Virus record (IMG/VR): IMGVR_UViG_3300024177_000012
Span: 1-35,681 of that record
Strand: one strand, 5' to 3'
Origin: a virus
Length of the DNA: 35,681 nucleotides
Position 1 is the first letter of the stretch; each line of letters starts with the position of its first letter. A program made the position numbers and the translations under genes. Shown here piece after piece: positions 1 through 6,380 of this stretch. The notes beneath the pieces are model-generated. The model searched no databases and was not told where the DNA came from. It saw only the letters and a list, made by a program, of their open reading frames with translations.

Positions 1-2
1 GG

Positions 3-338
3 GCTTCTCTCGTTGTCGCAGTCGAAGATTTTGCAAACTCTTTAGGTTGTACCCGCATTACCCTCCGGTGCGGCTTTGATCTCGCGGCTAATGAATTTTG
101 GAAGTCTCTCGGATATATTTGCGTTCAAGTGGTAGATGGTGGAATTCGGAGGATGCGTAAGATAAATATTTGGACAAAGATAATAGGGCCTGAATTATTC
201 ATTCCTGATTCCATAGAGCCAGCCGAGGGGAATACGGACGCATCTTTATGGCGCAAGCATAAAACTACCGGACTGGTTACAAAAATGAGCAGGGGAAAAT
301 CCTTACGAGACTACCGATCTTTAATATTGGAAACTTAG
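3..338 (+). CDS. GNAT family N-acetyltransferase, C-terminal part (5' end outside window)
   Basis: The reading frame is open from the first bases and ends at TAG 336-338, so only the last 111 residues are present. The visible part has a long helix followed by a beta strand and the motif NEFWKSLGY, matching the end of motif A and motif B of Gcn5-related acetyltransferases (typically A..FW...GF). A basic strand (RRMRKINIW) follows, as in many GNAT proteins whose last strand carries the acceptor pocket. The acetyl-CoA pyrophosphate loop lies upstream of the window and cannot be checked. The internal ATG at 129 is in frame but would cut the fold. The acceptor substrate is unknown. Similar acetyltransferases occur in many phage accessory regions. 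Family assignment is from motif pattern only. Confidence 0.72.
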   Translation, partial: ASLVVAVEDFANSLGCTRITLRCGFDLAANEFWKSLGYICVQVVDGGIRRMRKINIWTKIIGPELFIPDSIEPAEGNTDASLWRKHKTTGLVTKMSRGKSLRDYRSLILET

Positions 339-383
339 CACTTGACGCGGGGGCGAGCTTTGGATTTGCAAACCTTCGTAGTG

Positions 384-392
384 TGTGGTAGA
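384..392 (+). promoter_or_regulatory. Candidate promoter (extended -10) for the replication gene
   Basis: TGGTAGAAT is an extended -10 element (TGn plus TAGAAT). A weak TTTGCA at 365-370 lies 16 bp upstream as a possible -35. Transcription would begin near 399, downstream of the ATG at 395, which argues that translation really begins at the TTG at 476. Confidence 0.45.
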
Positions 393-475
393 ATATGCTG
401 GACGAATTAGAAAACATCCGCGAGGGGGAGGCAGCCGACACTGCTTCCCCTAAACGGCCTTGTCGGAGGCCGAAG

Positions 476-1222
476 TTGCCAAATCGAATCGCCAAAGATT
501 CATCCCGAAAAGACCCGCAATTAGACATACTCTCAGATGGAGCCGAGCGGCTTTATTGGAGGCTGATTCTCGCCGCCGATGACTTCGGACGGTTTGAGGC
601 TGATCCCCGTATAGTCAAAGCTGATTGCTTCCCGCTCAAAATTGATTCCCTTAGAACTGCCACGGTTGAGAAGTGGCTTGATGAAATTGAGAAGGCTGGA
701 CTGGTTAAATTTTATTCGGTCCTAAATAGGGGATACGGTCAGTTCATAACCTTCGATCCGCCGAGAGCCGCAAAATCAAAGTTTCCTGCGCCAAATGACG
801 CAGAAGTAACTACCATTGAAAACAAAGGTGATAGCATTTGCAAGCAAATGATTGCAGATGCGCCCGTATTCGATGTTCGTATTCGTAGTTCGAGTTCGTA
901 TTCGGATACGAAGTCCGATCCCTTGGATGGCGGAAGTGATTTGGGTTCCTTTGAAGAATTTTGGGAGATTTACCCTCGTAAGACCGCCAAGAGCGAAGCC
1001 CTCAAGTCGTGGAAGAAACTCGGGGGGGTATCGGAAGCGTTACTGATTGAAATAGTCGAGGCGGTAGAACGCCAGAAGCAGTCTCAACAGTGGAATAGGG
1101 ATGGAGGGCAGTATATCCCGCATCCGGCCACATGGTTGAATCAGAAGCGGTGGCAGGACCAAGCTGATATATTTGAGCCGCAGCAGAAGCCGCAGTCGAT
1201 GCGGCACTATCAGCCCCGATAG
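476..1222 (+). CDS. Phage replication initiation protein (lambda O / primosomal type)
   Basis: The 248-aa product has the two-part layout of phage replication organisers. An N-terminal winged-helix-type region carries AADDFGRFE at residues 33-41, and a C-terminal module contains FEEFWEIYPRK (159-169) and YIPHPATWLNQKRW (213-226), the signature at the end of many phage O-like proteins. It would bind the origin and recruit a helicase or its loader. The TTG start is chosen because GGAGG lies 7 nt upstream (464-468) and the resulting N-terminus MPNRIAKDS resembles relatives that begin MPNRII. The ATG at 395 lacks a ribosome site and precedes the predicted transcription start. The linker at residues 130-147 is encoded by repeated DNA (866-904) that may be the origin. 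No helicase gene is visible nearby. Confidence 0.8.
   Translation: MPNRIAKDSSRKDPQLDILSDGAERLYWRLILAADDFGRFEADPRIVKADCFPLKIDSLRTATVEKWLDEIEKAGLVKFYSVLNRGYGQFITFDPPRAAKSKFPAPNDAEVTTIENKGDSICKQMIADAPVFDVRIRSSSSYSDTKSDPLDGGSDLGSFEEFWEIYPRKTAKSEALKSWKKLGGVSEALLIEIVEAVERQKQSQQWNRDGGQYIPHPATWLNQKRWQDQADIFEPQQKPQSMRHYQPR
866..911 (+). repeat. Iteron-like repeats inside the replication gene, candidate origin
   Basis: GTATTCG occurs at 866-872, 879-885 and 898-904. The longer GTTCGTATTCG is exact at 875-885 and 894-904, 19 bp apart. The last copy extends into a small dyad, CGTAT-TCGG-ATACG. The repeats lie in the codons for the linker between the N- and C-terminal halves of the replication protein, the same arrangement as lambda ori inside gene O. 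The function is inferred from this placement. Confidence 0.5.
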
Positions 1223-1327
1223 CCCGCTAAGAGCAGGACAGAGCAGGGGATAGATTCGCAGGAGGTTGGTGATGGCAGATTAACAGTTCGATCCGCCCTC
1301 CGCGCCGAGCTAGCCCGCCCGGAGGCG

Positions 1328-1564
1328 ATGCTTACCGTAAAGCATCTCTGCTGTGGGGTTATAACCCAACAGGAATGGGACGGTGGCGTGTTGTCAGTGG
1401 AGTGCCCTGATTGCAACCGCGCTGAGCATTCGGGGAATGGATTACCGTGTCAGGAAGTGTATGAAGGTAGTCCATGCTTTGAACATCGCATTTTGCATCA
1501 TTCTAAGGCTGGAAGATTTTGGGGAATAGAATATGGCGAAGTTCTGAAGGGAGGCGAGTTGTGA
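1328..1564 (+). CDS. Hypothetical Cys/His-containing protein
   Basis: A 78-aa protein with a CC pair near residue 8, CPDC at 26-29 and further Cys and His residues, which could hold one structural zinc. No family is recognised. GGAGG at 1321-1325 is very close to the ATG. The frame is open back to the previous stop but has no other usual start codon there. Its stop overlaps the GTG start of the next gene, so the two are probably translationally coupled. About 105 bases before it (1223-1327) hold no gene that I can support. Confidence 0.55.
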   Translation: MLTVKHLCCGVITQQEWDGGVLSVECPDCNRAEHSGNGLPCQEVYEGSPCFEHRILHHSKAGRFWGIEYGEVLKGGEL

Positions 1565-1821
1565 GCGCATGTGAACATCTGAATTTTGACGCCGAGGTAG
1601 ATGTTAATAGGCTAAATGATGTTGGTGCATTCATGGCCGATATCAGAATTAAGTGCCACGATTGTGGGCACCCATTCCAGTTTCCAAAACTTGGTTCCGG
1701 CATTCGCTCTGATAGAGCATCAACTTCAATAGATGGGCAAGAATTGCACGTTCCTATCAAGCCTAAAGGTGGGGAGGTATTTCCACAATTCCCAGGATTC
1801 TCAGTGAGGTTTTATAAATGA
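1561..1821 (+). CDS. Small phage protein with CxxC zinc-binding motif
   Basis: An 86-aa protein with the pattern ADIRIKCHDCGHPFQF followed by a loop and ELHVPIKPK. This matches a small protein family common in phages of soil and plant-associated bacteria, known only as hypothetical, with an N-terminal CEH motif, a VNRLxDVGxFMADI strand and a CxxCG zinc motif. The GTG at 1561 is chosen because GGAGG lies 7-8 nt upstream and the alternative start at 1519 adds residues lying within the preceding gene. It overlaps the previous stop and ends in an ATGA overlap with the next gene. The role is unknown, and the Cys pair plus CEH suggests metal binding. Confidence 0.75.
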   Translation: MSACEHLNFDAEVDVNRLNDVGAFMADIRIKCHDCGHPFQFPKLGSGIRSDRASTSIDGQELHVPIKPKGGEVFPQFPGFSVRFYK

Positions 1822-2252
1822 CCCAACCAACCGAACGCCTCTGCGAGTGTGGACAGCCAGACAATTCCATTCGTCACTCTTTTACTGCGGCGAAAAGCGT
1901 TGACGCGCACGCATTCAAACCAACCGAACGCCGGGTAGCGGAGAGGCGCATTAAAGAAGTTCAAATGATGCGACTGCCAAAAAACTCGGCATACCCGAAC
2001 TATTCTGAGTTGCATGTGGCAGATCACTGGTGCCCAAAAGCGGGATGCACTCCGATCTGTAATCGTCGCACCACCGGGGACCGCCGCAAGGTGGACTGGC
2101 ACGCTCGCTACGATAAGCTGCTTGCGGTTGCAGAGTGGATGAATCGTGAGATCGACAACTACCACGACCACGATGATATGGGAGAGCAGAGACGTTGCAA
2201 GCTGTGTGCTGCTCAAACCAAATTCACCGCGCTGGAGAAAACCAATGGCTGA
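1818..2252 (+). CDS. Hypothetical protein, Cys-rich and charged
   Basis: The 144-aa protein has CECG near residue 9, CPKAGCTPIC in the middle and CKLC near the C-terminus, so up to two zinc sites are possible. The centre is strongly basic (ERRVAERR, TTGDRRKVD). A stretch of YHDHDD near residue 115 is notable. No family is recognised. It begins at an ATGA overlap with the upstream gene and overlaps the next by 8 nt, so it belongs to the same early rightward transcript. Confidence 0.65.
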   Translation: MTQPTERLCECGQPDNSIRHSFTAAKSVDAHAFKPTERRVAERRIKEVQMMRLPKNSAYPNYSELHVADHWCPKAGCTPICNRRTTGDRRKVDWHARYDKLLAVAEWMNREIDNYHDHDDMGEQRRCKLCAAQTKFTALEKTNG

Positions 2253-2655
2253 CCCACGGAGAGAGAAGCTGCTTGAATATCTGCGCTGGCATCACGTAGG
2301 AGGAAAAACATCTGATGCTGCCGATAAGATTGAATCCCTCTACGCTCCCGCACCAGCCGAGAGCGAGGCGGAGTTGAGGGATAAACTAATTCAACTTCTG
2401 AAAGATCACAAGACCGGAGTGCTCGCTGAAGTTGTTGTCAACCAAATCCTCGCGCTGCTTCGCCCACAGCCCAAGCCGTCGCCGGAGGATTTGGAGCGGT
2501 TTCATGCAATCAAGGAAAATGCGTTGGCGAGTAAGCATAATGCCACTCCTGCGAATCCAAAGGCCGAGGAACATTGTTTTCTAGCGGCTAATGATATTCT
2601 ATGGCTCCTCACCAAGCTCCTAGCCGCGTGGGGGAAAGGGGGTGAGGCGAAGTGA
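2245..2655 (+). CDS. Hypothetical alpha-helical protein
   Basis: A 136-aa protein predicted to be mostly helical, with two proline-rich hinges (YAPAPAE near residue 36; RPQPKPSPEDL in the middle). The ATG at 2245 is chosen because GGAG lies 9 nt upstream at 2233-2236. The longer frame from 2146 would overlap the previous gene heavily and gives a Thr-run that looks non-coding. No enzyme motif is seen. It overlaps the following methyltransferase start (GTG at 2652) by 4 nt, implying coupled translation. Confidence 0.65.
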   Translation: MADPRREKLLEYLRWHHVGGKTSDAADKIESLYAPAPAESEAELRDKLIQLLKDHKTGVLAEVVVNQILALLRPQPKPSPEDLERFHAIKENALASKHNATPANPKAEEHCFLAANDILWLLTKLLAAWGKGGEAK

Positions 2656-3218
2656 ATAGCGTAGTAGAAATGACATCAGCCGAGGCAGTATCAGGACTGT
2701 TGGACATCGTTAAAGCACAAGAACCTATTTTAGACTGCACATACGGAAGCGGGGATTTCTGGATTGGTTCATCCCGCAAAGTTTATGGTTTGGACCTTGA
2801 TCCTCTTCGGGCCAAGGATGAGCAAGCAGACTTCCGCTCCCTACGATTCAGTGATGGTGAGTACCCTACTGTCGTATTCGATCCCCCGTTTCATCCCTAT
2901 GTAGGAAGTGCAGAAGAAACACAATTTAAGGGCATGGGGAAGAATGATAAAGAGTTGCGGACTAATTTCGATGCGGGTCTTAGAGAGTGCTGGCGGGTCA
3001 CTTCTCGACACCTGCTGGTAAAGTGCCAAGGCTTTGTTCATAATCACACCCCGCAATGGATGCCCCTTTGGTGCATTCCTATTTGTGGAGAACCGTTTGA
3101 ATGGTTGATTGTGGCGCGAGACCACAAAAGGATCAGTGGCCGCTGGATAAACACTTTCTCGCTTCGCAGAAATCACGCCGACTATTTGATATTTGATAAG
3201 CACGGAAATAAGAGGTAG
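2652..3218 (+). CDS. Small orphan DNA methyltransferase (DPPF type)
   Basis: The 188-aa product carries the SAM-binding loop DCTYGSGDFW (28-37, motif I), an acidic strand end YGLDLDP (45-51, motif II) and the catalytic DPPF (77-80, motif IV) characteristic of exocyclic amino methyltransferases acting on adenine N6 or cytosine N4. Motif I precedes motif IV with only about 40 residues between, and little sequence remains for a target-recognition domain. No restriction endonuclease is adjacent, so it is likely an orphan phage enzyme for self-protection or regulation. The GTG start overlaps the previous stop. The motif could also fit an RNA or other small-molecule methyltransferase, but the DPPF form favours nucleic acid. 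Confidence 0.75.
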   Translation: MNSVVEMTSAEAVSGLLDIVKAQEPILDCTYGSGDFWIGSSRKVYGLDLDPLRAKDEQADFRSLRFSDGEYPTVVFDPPFHPYVGSAEETQFKGMGKNDKELRTNFDAGLRECWRVTSRHLLVKCQGFVHNHTPQWMPLWCIPICGEPFEWLIVARDHKRISGRWINTFSLRRNHADYLIFDKHGNKR

Positions 3219-3269
3219 GGGAGTAACGCCGAGCGGCGAACGAGTGTGAAGATGGGGGAGGTGAGGGGG

Positions 3270-3440
3270 ATGGGCGATTTTTGTTGCCGTGAATGTTGGC
3301 GAGTTGTTAGTTGCTGGAAGTGCCATCGTTGCGTAGAACACTGCCCGCGATTATCTGGTGCTATACATACTTGTAAACCAGCGGCGGAATTAGAGCGGTT
3401 GGAGCGACGGAGGAAAAAGAAAGTAGGAGGCTCCCGATGA
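3270..3440 (+). CDS. Small Cys-rich, C-terminally basic protein
   Basis: A 56-aa protein with Cys pairs CCREC, CWKCHRC and a further HC, then a basic helix ending ERRRKKK. The spacing suggests one or two zinc knuckles followed by a nucleic-acid-binding tail. The ATG at 3270 is chosen because GAGGTGAGG immediately precedes it; the upstream GTG/ATG at 3246-3252 adds a low-complexity stretch. It ends in an ATGA overlap with the next gene. No named family. Confidence 0.6.
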   Translation: MGDFCCRECWRVVSCWKCHRCVEHCPRLSGAIHTCKPAAELERLERRRKKKVGGSR

Positions 3441-3580
3441 AGCGATGTCAGAAGTGCAAAGGAAAAGGAATGACGCCGTGGAAAAAGGAACCTTACTGCT
3501 TGTTTGGGGGGAAAGTGATAAGTATTCCAACTCGGTATAAATGCCCCGACTGCAAGGGCACCGGAAAGGTCAGCAAATGA
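3437..3580 (+). CDS. DnaJ-type zinc finger miniprotein (47 aa)
   Basis: This short gene encodes two copies of the CxxCxGxG motif: CQKCKGKG near the N-terminus and CPDCKGTG near the C-terminus. Together they form the minimal paired motif of the DnaJ cysteine-rich zinc centre. There is no J domain. Such stand-alone fingers occur in phages and in small zinc proteins, where the partner is unknown. GGAGG lies 8 nt upstream of the ATG, and the gene is coupled by ATGA overlaps on both sides. It falls below the usual length cutoff but the double motif and phasing make it convincing. Confidence 0.75.
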   Translation: MKRCQKCKGKGMTPWKKEPYCLFGGKVISIPTRYKCPDCKGTGKVSK

Positions 3581-3969
3581 GCGAACCAATCAAGCGCGAA
3601 GATGTGGAGAGGCTGAAACAGAGAGCAAAGGACGGCCCTATCTATTTTGCCAGAGATGAAATTATTCGACTCTGCGACGAGCTTATGGCGATGGACGAGC
3701 GCATCCGGCTGGCCGAGAAAGAACAAGAGCACATACTCAATGGCCCTCGGTGCGGTTGCGAATGCGAACCCTGCAAGTGCCATCGCCATTATAGGGCCGA
3801 GCGCGACTCCCTGAGGAAGCTGGCGGGGGAACTGGTGGGGGCGCTCAGGAATTGCAGACGAGATGCGAATATTCTCCTTCAGGTGCTTATGGCCCATCAG
3901 GAAAATACGCATGAATTCTTGGAAGAAGACGATGCCTCAATAGTAAATCAAATTGAGGAATCAATTTGA
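3577..3969 (+). CDS. Hypothetical helical protein with internal Cys cluster
   Basis: A 130-aa protein: a long charged helix, then a compact cluster CGCECEPCKCH near residues 56-66, then a second long helix ending in an acidic tail. Helix-zinc cluster-helix suggests a metal-pinned coiled coil, but no family is recognised. The start at 3577 forms an ATGA overlap with the preceding zinc-finger gene. It is the last gene of the early rightward run and converges with the leftward operon at a hairpin. Confidence 0.65.
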   Translation: MSEPIKREDVERLKQRAKDGPIYFARDEIIRLCDELMAMDERIRLAEKEQEHILNGPRCGCECEPCKCHRHYRAERDSLRKLAGELVGALRNCRRDANILLQVLMAHQENTHEFLEEDDASIVNQIEESI

Positions 3970-4009
3970 GATGACGGGTTATATGCAACCGCCCTTGAGT
4001 CGGCTCAGA

Positions 4010-4036
4010 AGGCGGGGATTGCTAATCCTTCCGCCT
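4010..4036. terminator. Hairpin between convergent operons, possible bidirectional terminator
   Basis: AGGCGGGGATT and AATCCTTCCGCCT pair around the 3-nt loop GCT with two unpaired T bases in one arm. It sits 40 nt after the last rightward gene and overlaps the stop codon of the last leftward gene. Neither side has a clear T-tract, so it may stall or process transcripts instead of being a classical terminator. Confidence 0.45.
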
Positions 4037-4216
4037 CCTAGCCTCACGGCGGTCATCGCCCCTCAGATGCCACCATTCCTCGACCTTGACCCCGGGGATT
4101 GAGCCACGCCTCTCGGAAGCGCGTCTGCGTTCAATCTGGAGGATGATCCGCTCCCGCTCATGCTGTGGAACTCCAGCTGCCATCATCGTGGCATCCCATT
4201 GCTCGTGTTCGTTCAT
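4022..4216 (-). CDS. Small charged hypothetical protein
   Basis: A 64-aa, strongly charged protein (many Arg and Glu) ending in a basic tail (DDRREARRRKD). Its ATG overlaps the stop of the upstream 37-aa membrane-protein gene as ATGA on the minus strand, so translation is probably coupled. It is the last gene of the leftward operon. The high charge and short length suggest a nucleic-acid or protein-binding accessory factor, but nothing specific is recognised. Confidence 0.6.
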   Translation of the reverse strand: MNEHEQWDATMMAAGVPQHERERIILQIERRRASERRGSIPGVKVEEWWHLRGDDRREARRRKD

Positions 4217-4326
4217 GGAATTAACCTCGTTAGATTGACGCTGATATGCGCCAGTGAATAGAGTATCCCGGCTATTACGGTGCCGAGGGTTACGAGTGCC
4301 AGAATCCAGAGTTGGCGGGTGCTCAT
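4213..4326 (-). CDS. Single-span membrane miniprotein (37 aa)
   Basis: Too short for standard callers. The reverse strand reads MSTRQLWILALVTLGT followed by more hydrophobic residues to about position 27, then a short polar tail. This makes one transmembrane helix with a Ser-Thr-Arg N-terminus. A perfect GGAGG sits 9 nt upstream (4336-4340 on the plus strand) and the stop overlaps the next start as ATGA. The coupling and ribosome site support it as real. It may act on the host membrane (for example in exclusion), which is only a guess. Confidence 0.65.
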   Translation of the reverse strand: MSTRQLWILALVTLGTVIAGILYSLAHISVNLTRLIP

Positions 4327-4327
4327 G

Positions 4328-4609
4328 TTAGCGGCCCTCCGCAGCGGCAATGGCGGCTCGAAGTGAATGCATTTCTTTAATAGTTACCCGCACAACGGCG
4401 CGACCTCGACTATCAAAATCGCATTCTGTAAACGGTTTTATGGCCTCCAAAAGACTAGGGGATGCGGCAAACAGGATTGCATCTTCAAGCCTATTCGCAA
4501 AGCCAATCGCCCCAGATTTGGAAGTTATTCCCGTGCGCGTTCCTCTCTCCCCTGGAATGCGTGGATCGTAAATGCTCCACGGTCCCGGCGTGTGCTTCGT
4601 GTTGCTCAT
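4328..4609 (-). CDS. Conserved small phage protein (HTPGPW type)
   Basis: The 93-aa protein begins MSNTKHTPGPWSIYD, continues through ANRLEDAILFAASPSLLEAI and ends AIAAAEGR. This is the recurrent pattern of a phage protein found in the early regions of very many tailed phages (N-terminal HTPGPW, central A-A-P-x-LLEAL, C-terminal AI.KAEG). Its biochemical role is not established. GGAG lies 9 nt upstream. It is the fourth gene from the end of the leftward operon and precedes the membrane miniprotein by one base. Confidence 0.85.
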   Translation of the reverse strand: MSNTKHTPGPWSIYDPRIPGERGTRTGITSKSGAIGFANRLEDAILFAASPSLLEAIKPFTECDFDSRGRAVVRVTIKEMHSLRAAIAAAEGR

Positions 4610-4636
4610 TGTGCGTGCTCCTTGCCCTTGCGGGCG

Positions 4637-4813
4637 TTAGTTGGTTGCCCCAGGATTCTGCGCAATCCATTCGGCCAGTTCGGTCATAATGTCCTGCATT
4701 GGTTGCCCAACGTATACAGCCAAATCTCCCATGCTCATCAATCCGCCCGTATTGCGATGAATTTCTCGGAGCTTGGGATTTATCAGCGAGCGGATTTTCT
4801 CATCGACGGTCAT
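4637..4813 (-). CDS. Small hypothetical protein (58 aa)
   Basis: The minus strand encodes MTVDEKIRSLINPKLREI followed by HRNTGG, a short hydrophobic middle (DLAVYVGQP) and a helical end (IMTELAEWIAQNPG). A GGGGG ribosome site lies just upstream of the ATG. It is below the usual length cutoff but lies in line with its neighbours and has balanced amino-acid use. It is mostly helical; no family is recognised. Confidence 0.6.
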   Translation of the reverse strand: MTVDEKIRSLINPKLREIHRNTGGLMSMGDLAVYVGQPMQDIMTELAEWIAQNPGATN

Positions 4814-4820
4814 ACCCCCC

Positions 4821-4955
4821 CTATTTCGATTCGATCTTCACGCGGGCCTTCGGCTCATCCCACGTTGCGACGTGACAGGCTGGACATACATGCGGGCGTC
4901 CCGGCTTGCGCGGATACCAGGTCCAGTGGCACTTGAGACATTCTCGCTTTTTCAT
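4821..4955 (-). CDS. Zinc-ribbon miniprotein (44 aa)
   Basis: A 44-aa protein with CLKC and CPAC separated by about 18 residues that include WTWYPRKPGRP, a classic zinc-ribbon spacing with an aromatic/basic loop. The start at 4955 is chosen because GGAGG lies 4-5 nt upstream and the ATG overlaps the preceding stop as ATGA. A longer frame exists upstream but lies inside the preceding gene. Likely binds nucleic acid or a host protein; target unknown. Confidence 0.65.
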   Translation of the reverse strand: MKKRECLKCHWTWYPRKPGRPHVCPACHVATWDEPKARVKIESK

Positions 4956-5275
4956 GTGACCTCCAGGTAAGCTGCGTTTGATTTGCGCTCGACAATAGCC
5001 CACTTGTTGTACATGGACTCGCGGACCGCAAACAGGACGTTGTACAGTTCGCGCAAGGTGTATGCGCCATTGCCGAGCGGATGGAATTCTCCGCCATTCT
5101 CGCCGCGATATTCCACCAACCGAAACCCGCACGGTCCATGCTCGACAAACAAATGCCCGTCCTGCGTGATGCGTTTTCCCTCGGCGGTCGTAATCCAGCC
5201 ATCCTTCGGACGACCTAGCAGGTCATTCAGGATGCCAGCTTGCCGATCTACCATTGCCTTTGTGATGCGTTCCAT
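4952..5275 (-). CDS. Conserved phage hypothetical protein (MERITK type)
   Basis: A 107-aa protein beginning MERITKAMVDRQAGILNDLLG, with a central GPCGFRLVEYRGENGG and an end that reads TLRELYNVLFAVRESMYN. This follows a known but uncharacterised phage pattern: a short N-terminal helix, a beta sheet containing G-G-x-RLV, and a C-terminal helix that closes with (T/S)xxELYxxL. A GGGGGG ribosome site lies 9 nt upstream. It is coupled to the zinc-ribbon gene downstream by an ATGA overlap. About 100 bases upstream (5276-5378) hold only a small CCCC/GGGG hairpin and no supported gene. Confidence 0.75.
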   Translation of the reverse strand: MERITKAMVDRQAGILNDLLGRPKDGWITTAEGKRITQDGHLFVEHGPCGFRLVEYRGENGGEFHPLGNGAYTLRELYNVLFAVRESMYNKWAIVERKSNAAYLEVT

Positions 5276-5378
5276 ATATTTTCCCCCCTGTAAAGTCTAA
5301 TCGCTCCATGATGCCCATTGACCGCGCTATGCCTAGCGGCCCCGTTAGGGGATGATTCAACGGGCACGGACGCAGCGG

Positions 5379-5552
5379 TTAGGCCATGTTTTTCGCGGAG
5401 AACACTTCATCATAAATCCGCTGACCATTTTCGGAATCCGTTTCTTCGATGAGCGCAGACAGTACGGTGCAACCTTCGCCTTCTGCCAATCGAACCATCG
5501 CAGAATAAATATCGCCCAAATCTCGCTTGGTAATATTCGCTTGATCTTTCAT
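5379..5552 (-). CDS. Small acidic hypothetical protein (57 aa)
   Basis: The first 17 residues are MKDQANITKRDLGDIYS, followed by a helix and the acidic stretch ALIEETDSE. The frame is open much further upstream but the GGGGG site 5-6 nt before the ATG at 5552, and the overlap of the extension with the next gene, select this start. No family recognised. It sits between two other small leftward genes that share the same GGGGGATGC-type ribosome site, as if the units arose by similar insertion. Confidence 0.6.
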   Translation of the reverse strand: MKDQANITKRDLGDIYSAMVRLAEGEGCTVLSALIEETDSENGQRIYDEVFSAKNMA

Positions 5553-5575
5553 CGCATCCCCCTTGTGTTTGGTGG

Positions 5576-5788
5576 TTAGCTGGCTGATATGCAATGCGTG
5601 CGTTCCCAATTCTGAAGCGCAACCATTGCTGGCATCCGAATCATATTCTGCTTTCGGAATTCTTCTGAAATGAATGTTACATCCTGTATGCGGCCATCCT
5701 TCAGGATTCCCGCACAGATCGTACCGCGCTTGTCGTGTACGACCTTGACATAACCATCTTCCAACTTGATTGATAAATGCCGATTCAT
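5576..5788 (-). CDS. Small hypothetical protein (70 aa)
   Basis: The protein starts with an all-beta-looking stretch (MNRHLSIKLEDGYVKVVHD) and ends in a helix (MPAMVALQNWERTHC). GGGGG lies immediately upstream of the ATG. It is the second gene of the leftward operon. No family is recognised and no catalytic motif is seen. Confidence 0.6.
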   Translation of the reverse strand: MNRHLSIKLEDGYVKVVHDKRGTICAGILKDGRIQDVTFISEEFRKQNMIRMPAMVALQNWERTHCISAS

Positions 5789-5824
5789 GCATCCCCCTTG
5801 CGTGATTTGGTGTTGCTGTCCATG

Positions 5825-6031
5825 TTAGCGAGTACGTTCCCCGACACGTTCAACGTGGTACACGGTTGCATAGACCGAGCCTACGCGATATTCATTGCTC
5901 ATATCGAGCGATGCATATTTGCGCGGCGTAAGTTTCATGCACCGGGTATAGAATGTCGTTGTGTATGGCTGAGAATCGTTTATAAAGTCGAACGTATCGC
6001 CAATGTTTAAATCTCTGAATCTGTATTCCAT
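5825..6031 (-). CDS. Small beta-rich hypothetical protein, first gene of leftward operon
   Basis: A 68-aa protein (MEYRFRDLNIGDTFDFIND at the start) with alternating polar and hydrophobic residues typical of a small beta barrel; the FRDLNIGDTF opening resembles small phage proteins with an SH3-like fold. GGAG lies 5-6 nt upstream of the ATG. It is the gene nearest the strong leftward promoter at 6070-6098 and so is likely the first and most abundant early product. The function is unknown. Confidence 0.65.
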   Translation of the reverse strand: MEYRFRDLNIGDTFDFINDSQPYTTTFYTRCMKLTPRKYASLDMSNEYRVGSVYATVYHVERVGERTR

Positions 6032-6069
6032 GTGCGCTCCCTTGTTTGATAACTTCTAACTACTCTGCG

Positions 6070-6098
6070 AGAATACACCTAACAAAATAGCTAGTCAA
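6070..6098 (-). promoter_or_regulatory. Strong leftward promoter
   Basis: Reading the minus strand: TTGACT (6098-6093), a 17-bp spacer, then TATTCT (6075-6070). Transcription would start near 6063 and run into the gene ending at 5825 and the eight small genes after it. The match to the sigma-70 consensus and the exact spacing make this the best promoter in the window. Confidence 0.75.
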
Positions 6099-6380
6099 TA
6101 CTATGGTACTTATTACCATCAATAGTAGCATGATAATAAAGCAAATAGAATTATTCACGCTGAGCCAATAAAAACGGCATGTATAAAGCCGAATGTATAT
6201 TCACTGAAATGCAGTCTTCAAGTGATTGAAACCTGGTTGAAATGAATAAATATACATACATTAAAAATAAAGCTTGCAATTGGGGAATATCTTGGGTATT
6301 TATGGGGTGTTCCAACATATCTTGTGGGCGGGCTGCAAGGTCCGCCCGCGTTGCCATGTTGGAGCGCAACGCGAGGGTAT
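6099..6380. other. AT-rich intergenic control region with a GC hairpin
   Basis: Around 280 bases between the leftward promoter and the uncertain ORF at 6381. The left part is AT-rich, and GGGCGG (6326-6331) and CCGCCC (6342-6347) can form a hairpin with a 10-nt loop but no T-tract. A frame open from 6242 has composition unlike the neighbouring genes and no ribosome site; I do not call it. No RNA gene was recognised. Confidence 0.4.
6103..6119. promoter_or_regulatory. Inverted repeat next to the leftward promoter, possible operator
   Basis: ATGGTA-CTTAT-TACCAT is a 6-bp dyad with a 5-bp spacer, only 4 bp upstream of the leftward -35. An imperfect outer dyad (TACTAT / ATAGTA) continues it on both sides. 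The position suits a repressor or activator site. No cognate regulator is identified. Confidence 0.4.

Noticed and set aside
5276-5378. Possible 39-aa leftward ORF from GTG
   Set aside because: No ribosome site and it overlaps the start of the well-supported downstream gene.
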